This document shows positions 1 through 4,048 of a DNA stretch of 5,779 nt, piece by piece. Below the pieces are notes generated by a model. That model worked only from the letters and a program-made list of their open reading frames with translations, ran no database searches and was not told the origin of the DNA. Source of the stretch: Phycisphaerales bacterium. GTDB lineage: Bacteria > Planctomycetota > Phycisphaerae > Tepidisphaerales > Tepidisphaeraceae. The position numbers and the translations under genes were made by a program. The stretch covers positions 1-5,779 of the forward strand of contig JAQGHJ010000677.1 in NCBI GenBank assembly GCA_028288905.1. Reading direction: 5' to 3'. Within the stretch, counting starts at the first letter, position 1. Every line of letters begins with the position of its first letter.

Positions 1-1
1 G

Positions 2-1195
2 GTCACCGGGTTGACGGCGATGGCCACCCCGACCGGCAACCGGCTCGTGTCGGCCGGGGCGGACGGGCGGGTGCGGCTCTGGACGCTCCCGCTCGGGCTC
101 GAGCTGCGGTCGTTCGGGTCGCCGGACGCCCGGGTCGTCAAGCTGGCCGTCGAGCCGGCCGCCGGCTGGGTGGCGGCGGCCGAGGAGGACGGCACGATCC
201 GCTTGTGGGACCCGAGCCGCCCAAGCGCCGCCGCCGTCTGGGCCGTCCGCGGCGGCGGCGGGGCAGTTGGCGGGTGGGCGAGCGACGGGGCGGGCGGGGC
301 GGCCGAGCCGACGCACCTGCTGTTCGCCGACGGCGGGAAGACGCTGGCGTGCTGTGCCGACAGCCGGGTCGCGCTCGTCCGCTGCCCGGCCGGGCAGCCC
401 GTGCAGGTCGTGGACGGGCGGGTCGGGGCGATCACGGCGGTTGCCGCATCGCCGGCGGCCCGGCACCTGTGCGTAGGCGGGGCGAGCGGGGGCTTGGCGC
501 TGGTCCGTGCGGCGGACGGGGTCGTGCTGCGGACGCTCGACGGACACCCAGCCGCGGTCACGGCCGCCGCCGCCAGCCCGGACGGGCACCTGCTGTTGAC
601 CGGGGCGGCCGACGGGACGGTCCGGCTGTGGGGGCTGCCGGATGGGCAGTTGCTGGCCGCCCTGCGGGCCGGTGGCGGCGGGAGCGACGGCGACGGCGGG
701 TCGGGCGGGCCAGGCGCCGCGGTCCGGTTCTTGGCGTTCGCGCCGGACGGCGGGCGGGCGTACGTCCGGTGCGGGGATGGACCGATTCGACCGGTCGAAC
801 TGGCAGCGTGGCGGCTGGCCCGGACGCCGCTCGCCCACCTGACGGTCGCCGACCTCGCCCGGCTCCAGGCGTCGCCCAGCCGGCGGACCGCGTTTGTCGC
901 CGCCCTGCTCGCCCGCCGGTTCGAGCACGACGTGGTCGTCGAGGACGTCACCCCGGCCCGGATCGTGGCTGGGGCGTTCACATCGAGTTGGGGTGAGGGC
1001 GACGCCCCACTCCCTCGTGGCACGGGTTTGCAACCCGTCCCGTGCGTATTCGCACGCTTCGCACCGTTACGGTCACCAACTGTTAATGGGCTCAACCCCT
1101 TACGGCTTCGGTGCGTGCGTGTACGCACGCCCGGGTTGCAAACACCTGCCACGGGGGACGTGCTGCCCGCCGACGCGCCGTTGTGTCCCGCATGA
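2..1195 (+). CDS. WD40-repeat (beta-propeller) protein, 3' part only; start lies left of the window
   Basis: The frame is open to the left edge and the first codons (V-T-G-L-T-A-M) already read as the inside of a WD40 blade, so the gene is 5'-truncated by the window and the TTG at 11 is not a real start. Numbering from that TTG, blades end in V-R-L-W (residue ~24), I-R-L-W-D (~67) and V-R-L-W (~207). Degenerate blades lie at about 81-136, 137-178 and 237-267; these keep S-P-D-G/A-P-D-G turns but have lost the W-D. Low-complexity Gly/Ala linkers separate some blades (81-98, 220-236). Such domains are protein-interaction scaffolds; in planctomycetes they are often fused behind kinase, protease or cytochrome domains, which would lie outside the window. 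Residues ~268-325 form a non-propeller tail. Residues 334-383 are encoded by a palindromic repeat element, so the native C-terminus is uncertain. The partner and function are unknown. Confidence 0.85.
   Translation, partial: VTGLTAMATPTGNRLVSAGADGRVRLWTLPLGLELRSFGSPDARVVKLAVEPAAGWVAAAEEDGTIRLWDPSRPSAAAVWAVRGGGGAVGGWASDGAGGAAEPTHLLFADGGKTLACCADSRVALVRCPAGQPVQVVDGRVGAITAVAASPAARHLCVGGASGGLALVRAADGVVLRTLDGHPAAVTAAAASPDGHLLLTGAADGTVRLWGLPDGQLLAALRAGGGGSDGDGGSGGPGAAVRFLAFAPDGGRAYVRCGDGPIRPVELAAWRLARTPLAHLTVADLARLQASPSRRTAFVAALLARRFEHDVVVEDVTPARIVAGAFTSSWGEGDAPLPRGTGLQPVPCVFARFAPLRSPTVNGLNPLRLRCVRVRTPGLQTPATGDVLPADAPLCPA
1011..1158. repeat. Imperfect palindromic repeat element (REP/MITE-like) at the 3' end of the WD40 gene
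   Basis: The left arm 1011-1037 and the reverse complement of 1132-1158 match at 24 of 27 positions, counted by eye, with the shared core TTTGCAACCCG. Similarity continues inward. Both halves carry GTGCGTA-NN-CGCACGC (1042-1057 on the plus strand; 1113-1128 read on the minus strand), and CGCACCG at 1060-1066 faces CGGTGCG at 1109-1115. The left tip can also fold locally (ACGGGTT-TGC-AACCCGT). The centre (about 1070-1108) is less GC-rich and less protein-like than the flanking coding sequence. No transposase is encoded, and I could not identify flanking target duplications. The structure fits a non-autonomous palindromic repeat; dispersal in the genome is inferred from its structure and cannot be shown from one copy. 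Confidence 0.72.
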
Positions 1196-1220
1196 CACGG
1201 CCCCCGCCCACGGCTATAAC
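1192..1220 (+). promoter_or_regulatory. Predicted sigma70-type promoter for the Hsp70-like gene
   Basis: ATGACA (1192-1197; five of six match TTGACA) and TATAAC (1215-1220; five of six match TATAAT) are separated by exactly 17 bases. They overlap the stop codon of the upstream WD40 frame and point towards the Hsp70-like start at 1299. The TATAAC box stands out in very GC-rich surroundings. Transcription would start near 1226-1228, leaving a leader of about 70 nt. This is a consensus match only. Confidence 0.5.
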
Positions 1221-1227
1221 CGGCCGG

Positions 1228-1259
1228 CCCGCCCGCGCGTCGCCGGACCCGCGGGCGGG
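1228..1259 (+). promoter_or_regulatory. GC-rich stem-loop in the 5' leader of the Hsp70-like gene
   Basis: CCCGCCCGCG (1228-1237) and CGCGGGCGGG (1250-1259) are perfect reverse complements, giving a 10-bp all-GC stem with a 12-nt loop. If the promoter at 1192-1220 is right, the stem begins almost at the first transcribed base, where such structures can protect mRNA from 5'-end decay. It ends about 30 nt before the ribosome-binding site and so should not hide it. No T-run follows, so it is a poor terminator for the gene upstream. Confidence 0.4.
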
Positions 1260-1288
1260 GGCTCGACCGTTCCCGTTTCAACGCACCC

Positions 1289-1292
1289 GGAG
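1289..1292 (+). promoter_or_regulatory. Ribosome-binding site deciding the Hsp70-like start
   Basis: GGAG lies six bases before the ATG at 1299-1301. Together with the protein starting exactly where Hsp70 ATPase domains start, it rejects the much longer open frame that begins at 894. Confidence 0.5.
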
Positions 1293-1298
1293 CATTCC

Positions 1299-2948
1299 AT
1301 GGCTGGTCGGCTGGCGATCGATTTCGGCACGTCCAACACCGTCGTCGCGCTGTTCGACGCCGAGCAGGGGGACGCGGTGCCGGTGATCCTGCCGGACTAC
1401 ACCCGGGACGTGGCCGTCCGGTCGGCGGGCGGGGACTTCGCGGCCGTCCCGGTAGTCCCGTCGCTGATCCACTACGTGGCCGGGGACGACCCGCACCGGT
1501 GGATCGGCGAGCAGGTGTACGCCCACGACCTGTACGAGGACCCGCAGACGTTCCGGTGGATGAAGCGGTACGTCGGCCGGCGGACCCCGACTCGGCTCCG
1601 GGTCGGCGATGTCGACGTGTCGGCGGCCGACGCCGGGCGGGATTTCCTGGCTGCCGTCATGACCGTCGCCGCCGCAGGCATGGACATCGACGCGGCGAAC
1701 GAGGAGGTCGCGCTCACCGTGCCGGTCGAGGCGTTCGAGCACTACGACGCGTGGCTGCTGGAGGCGGCGGCCGAAGCGGGGATCGCCCGCCCGCGGTTGA
1801 TCGACGAGGCCTCGGCCGCCGCCATCGGGTACGGGGCCCACGTCCAGCCGGGCGACGTGTACCTGATCTTCGACTTCGGCGGCGGGACGATGGACGTGTC
1901 GGTCGTCCTGATGGAGGAGGAGGCCGACGCGGGCGGCGGCTTCGGCGGCACGGGCGACGCGGCCCGGCGGTGCCGGGTGCTCGGCAAGGCCGGCAGCGAC
2001 CTCGGCGGCGCGACGCTCGACGAGTGGGTGTACCAGGACGTGCTGCGGCAGGCGAAGGCCGGCGTCGACGACGAGGACGTCCGCAAGGTCAGCCGCAAGC
2101 TGTTGATCGACTGCGAGCGGGCGAAGGAGACCCTGAGCGTCGAGGACCGGGCCGACGTCAGCGTGCTGGACCTGTACACCGGGTACCAGCTGACGGCCGA
2201 GTACACGCGAAACCAGTTCGAGACGATGCTGGAAGGGCGGGGGCTGTACACCCAGATCGACCGGACGGTCCGGCGGGCGATGAACGCCGCCCGCGACCGC
2301 GGGTACGACGACGACGCGGTCAAGGCGGTGTTCATGCTCGGCGGGAGCAGCCTGATCCCGTCGGTGCAGCAGGTGCTGACGCGGATCTTCGGCGGGGACC
2401 GGGTGATGATCGACCGGCCGCTGGAGGCGGTGGCGTGCGGGGCGGCGGCGTTCGCGGCCGGGGCGGGGGTGTACGATCACATCCAGCACGACTACGCGAT
2501 CCGGCACGTGAACCCGCAGACCGGCGGGTACGACTACCGCCCGATCGTGCGGCGGGGGACCCGGTACCCGACGGCCGAGCCGGTCGCCAAGGTGGTGGTC
2601 AAGGCGAGCCACGCCGGCCAACAGCAGTTGGGCATCGCCGTGTTCGAGGTCGGGCAGGGCGGCGGCGGGGCGGCTGGCGCGGGGCCGAAGTTCGAGATGG
2701 TGTTCGACCCGGCCGGGGCGGCCCGAGTGCAGGAGGTCGCCCCGGACGAGGCGGACCGGCGGACGCACTTCTGGGTGAACGAGGCGGCCCCGACGTTTCT
2801 GGCCGCCGACCCGCCGGCCGACCCCGGCGAACCGCGGTTCGAGGTCGCGTTCGGCGTCGACGCTAACAAGCGGCTCGTCCTGTCGGCCACGGACGTCAAG
2901 TCCGGGAAGGTCGTGTACCAAGAGGTGCCGGTCGTGATGCTGAGCTGA
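1299..2948 (+). CDS. Hsp70-family protein, lidless (ATPase domain plus substrate-binding beta-sandwich), 549 aa
   Basis: This is an Hsp70/actin-superfold ATPase, probably a cytoplasmic chaperone-like protein; no signal peptide is seen. Visible motifs in order: phosphate-1 loop I-D-F-G-T-S-N-T (7-14); M-K-R-Y-V-G-R (88-94), whose K89 aligns with the catalytic Lys70 of DnaK; the connect motif L-I-D-E-A-S-A-A-A-I-G-Y-G (167-179); phosphate-2 F-D-F-G-G-G-T-M-D-V (191-200); D-L-G-G-A-T-L-D (234-241); C-E-R-A-K-E-T-L-S (272-280); and the adenosine motif M-L-G-G-S-S-L-I-P (346-354). The substrate-binding beta-sandwich covers about 400-545, with R-R-G-T-R-Y-P-T (418-425) and F-E-V-A-F-G-V-D-A-N (514-523) aligning to the DnaK landmarks. 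It ends about 12 residues after S-G-K, so the alpha-helical lid is absent. A Glu/Gly-rich insert sits at ~205-222. The hydrophobic D-V-L-L-L linker of DnaK is not recognisable; the segment there reads V-Y-D-H-I-Q-H-D-Y. Family membership is certain. That it is an accessory paralogue and not the main DnaK is inferred from length, linker and lack of grpE/dnaJ neighbours. Confidence 0.94.
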   Translation: MAGRLAIDFGTSNTVVALFDAEQGDAVPVILPDYTRDVAVRSAGGDFAAVPVVPSLIHYVAGDDPHRWIGEQVYAHDLYEDPQTFRWMKRYVGRRTPTRLRVGDVDVSAADAGRDFLAAVMTVAAAGMDIDAANEEVALTVPVEAFEHYDAWLLEAAAEAGIARPRLIDEASAAAIGYGAHVQPGDVYLIFDFGGGTMDVSVVLMEEEADAGGGFGGTGDAARRCRVLGKAGSDLGGATLDEWVYQDVLRQAKAGVDDEDVRKVSRKLLIDCERAKETLSVEDRADVSVLDLYTGYQLTAEYTRNQFETMLEGRGLYTQIDRTVRRAMNAARDRGYDDDAVKAVFMLGGSSLIPSVQQVLTRIFGGDRVMIDRPLEAVACGAAAFAAGAGVYDHIQHDYAIRHVNPQTGGYDYRPIVRRGTRYPTAEPVAKVVVKASHAGQQQLGIAVFEVGQGGGGAAGAGPKFEMVFDPAGAARVQEVAPDEADRRTHFWVNEAAPTFLAADPPADPGEPRFEVAFGVDANKRLVLSATDVKSGKVVYQEVPVVMLS

Positions 2949-2957
2949 ACGAGGCCC

Positions 2958-3080
2958 GAGAAGAGGGGTTTAGCCACGGATGGACACCGATGAACACGGA
3001 TGAGGACAAGAGGCGGAGGGCAGATTAACTCCTGCCCCTCTTCTCCGCATCCGTGTTCATCTGTGTCCATCCGTGGCTGA
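2958..3080. repeat. Long imperfect palindrome between convergent genes (dispersed-repeat type, possible bidirectional terminator)
   Basis: The arm 2972-3002 and the reverse complement of 3048-3078 match at 30 of 31 positions. Inside, GGGCAG (3018-3023) pairs with CTGCCC (3032-3037) around an 8-nt loop, and GGA-N-AAGAGG on the left has a counterpart on the right. A copy of GAGAAGAGGGG (2958-2968) lies outside the left arm, with its complement CCCCTCTTCTC (3035-3045) in the centre. The arms also contain a degenerate repeat unit of the type ACGGATG-AACACGGATG. I recall this sequence type as a widespread intergenic repeat in diverse bacteria; its translation (R-M-D-T-D-E-H-G / R-V-H-R-C-P-S-V-A) turns up as spurious hypothetical proteins. 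It lies between the Hsp70-like stop (2948) and the rpiA stop (3088), so the hairpin could end transcription from both sides, although no T-tract follows. Confidence 0.8.
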
Positions 3081-3087
3081 TTCCGCC

Positions 3088-3786
3088 TTACGCGATCGCG
3101 CAGGACTCGCGGGTGCACTCCTCGGCGTGGTCCTCGTCGGCGACGAACGCGACGGCGGCGATGCCGAGGAACAGGCCCGTTTCCACGATCCCCGCCCGCC
3201 GCTTGAGCGACTGCTCGACCCGCTGCGGGTCGGCGATGCCGTCCGGGAACCGGCAGTCGTAGATGTGGTTCCCGTTGTCCGTCACGAACGGCGACCCGTC
3301 GGCGGCCACCCGCAGCACCGGCTCGGCCCCCAGGTTCCGCAGGAACGGCACCTGCACTTCGTGGGCGAACGTCACCACCTCCACCGGCAGCATCGCCCGC
3401 GTCCCGAGCCGCTCCACGACCTTGCCGGCGTCGGCAATGATGACCAGCTTGGCCGAGTTCTGGGCGACGATCTTCTCCCGCAGCAGCGCGCCGCCGAGCC
3501 CCTTGATTAGGTCCAGGTTCGGGTCGACCTCGTCGGCCCCGTCGACCGTCACGTCCGGGCGGGGCGTCTCGGCCAGCGTCGACAGCGGGATGCCCAGCTC
3601 CCGGGCCCGCCGCTCGGACTGGAGGCTCGTCGGGACGCCGCGGATCCCGGTCAACGTGCCGGCCGCGATCGCGGCGGCCAGGGCCCGCAGGAACTGGTCG
3701 GCCGTGCTACCGGTCCCGAGCCCGACGACCATGCCGGACTCCACGTACTTCAACGCCGCGTCGGCGGCCCGCTGCTTCGGGTTCAT
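3088..3786 (-). CDS. rpiA: Ribose-5-phosphate isomerase A, 232 aa
   Basis: RpiA interconverts ribose 5-phosphate and ribulose 5-phosphate in the non-oxidative pentose phosphate pathway, in the cytosol. The phosphate/substrate loop G-L-G-T-G-S-T-A is at 22-29, V-P-T-S-L-Q-S-E at 51-58, the D-G-A-D-E-V-D active-site motif at 82-88, K-G-L-G-G-A-L-L-R-E-K at 95-105, D-N-G-N-H-I-Y-D at 170-177 and V-E-T-G-L-F-L-G at 201-208. D82, D85, K95 and E104 correspond to Asp81, Asp84, Lys94 and the catalytic Glu103 of the E. coli enzyme, so activity is expected. G-G-A-L-L-R-E-K is the form I associate with plant and cyanobacterial enzymes. Length is normal for the family. The start is the ATG complementary to 3784-3786, at the family's usual N-terminus (N-P-K-Q-R-A-A-D-A-A-L). 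No clear Shine-Dalgarno precedes it. The last ~14 residues carry two cysteines (C224, C229) beyond the normal fold end. It is monocistronic as seen here. Confidence 0.97.
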   Translation of the reverse strand: MNPKQRAADAALKYVESGMVVGLGTGSTADQFLRALAAAIAAGTLTGIRGVPTSLQSERRARELGIPLSTLAETPRPDVTVDGADEVDPNLDLIKGLGGALLREKIVAQNSAKLVIIADAGKVVERLGTRAMLPVEVVTFAHEVQVPFLRNLGAEPVLRVAADGSPFVTDNGNHIYDCRFPDGIADPQRVEQSLKRRAGIVETGLFLGIAAVAFVADEDHAEECTRESCAIA

Positions 3787-3891
3787 CCGACAGAGCGTAA
3801 CGGAGCCCCCGGGGCGATGCCAACGCGCCCGCTTGGCCGGGCCCGTAGGCAGATTTCAGTGGGCACGCAGGCCTAACACCGCAAAATAAGG

Positions 3892-3897
3892 ATTATC
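3892..3897 (-). promoter_or_regulatory. Possible -10 box for rpiA
   Basis: Read on the minus strand this is GATAAT, five of six to the -10 consensus, in the only A+T-rich patch of the divergent intergenic region (about 3880-3920). I find no acceptable -35 box at 16-18 bases upstream. Transcription would start about 100 nt before the rpiA ATG. Weak call. Confidence 0.22.
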
Positions 3898-3943
3898 CCG
3901 TTTGTTTGGAATGTTGGGGCTTAGGCAAGGGCCTTGCTAGGGC

Positions 3944-4003
3944 GTCCGACGGCAAGGAGGCGTCGGACATTGTGTCCGGTGCCCCATTCTGATGCCCGGA
4001 CGC
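3944..4003 (+). promoter_or_regulatory. Structured leader with competing hairpins upstream of the OmcB-like gene
   Basis: Four blocks alternate: GTCCG (3944-3948), CGGAC (3964-3968), GTCCG (3974-3978), CGGAC (3997-4001). Hairpin 1:2 has an 8-bp perfect stem (3944-3951 with 3961-3968) and a 9-nt loop containing AAGGAGG (3954-3960), a full Shine-Dalgarno match. Hairpin 3:4 has 8 pairs with one G-U (3972-3979 with 3996-4003). The alternative 2:3 has 8 pairs with two G-U (3961-3968 with 3974-3981) around a 5-nt loop, and excludes both others. A smaller palindrome, GCAAGG-G-CCTTGC, lies just before (3925-3937). The arrangement resembles an attenuator, but no terminator-like T-run is present and no ligand or regulator is suggested. 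Confidence 0.35.
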
Positions 4004-4037
4004 GTGCGTCGGTCGCGCGGGCCGTTCCGTTCCAGGG

Positions 4038-4046
4038 AAGGTGAGG
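4038..4046 (+). promoter_or_regulatory. Ribosome-binding site deciding the OmcB-like start
   Basis: The purine-rich AAGGTGAGG lies just before the ATG at 4049, with AAGG seven bases away. Starting at 4049 gives a clean signal peptide. The in-frame ATG at 3992 would add 19 Arg-rich residues in front of it and has no site of its own at proper spacing. Confidence 0.5.
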
Positions 4047-4048
4047 AC

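Noticed and set aside
660..720. GGC/GGCGG-rich stretch considered as a simple repeat or insertion
   Set aside because: It reads in frame as a Gly/Asp/Ser linker between WD40 blades, normal for such proteins in GC-rich genomes.
894..1298. N-terminal extension of the Hsp70-like frame back to 894
   Set aside because: The added 135 residues overlap the WD40 gene and the palindromic element in another frame and show no domain. The promoter, GGAG and family N-terminus all point to the ATG at 1299.
1499..2866. 455-codon plus-strand frame inside the Hsp70-like gene
   Set aside because: Extremely Arg/Gly/Pro-rich and motif-free; an out-of-frame shadow.
1278..2921. 547-codon open frame on the minus strand opposite the Hsp70-like gene
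   Set aside because: It is a shadow caused by high GC and strong third-position bias. Its translation is Arg/Val/His/Pro-rich without any motif, and the plus strand encodes an unmistakable Hsp70.
2958..3080. CRISPR-like array from the repeated GGATG-ACAC units
   Set aside because: Units are only about 10 bp, degenerate and without spacers of constant length; the palindromic layout fits an inverted-repeat element.
2534..3118. 194-codon minus-strand frame spanning the palindrome and both flanking genes
   Set aside because: It contains the well-known spurious translation of the ACGGATG-type repeat and otherwise runs antisense to the Hsp70-like gene end.
3263..3889. 208-codon plus-strand frame opposite rpiA
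   Set aside because: Ser/Arg/Thr-rich antisense shadow; the opposite strand carries a complete RpiA with all active-site residues.
3992..4048. Upstream ATG for the OmcB-like protein
   Set aside because: It would put 19 Arg-rich residues before the signal peptide and lies within the hairpin 3:4 region. The ATG at 4049 has its own ribosome-binding site and gives a standard export signal.
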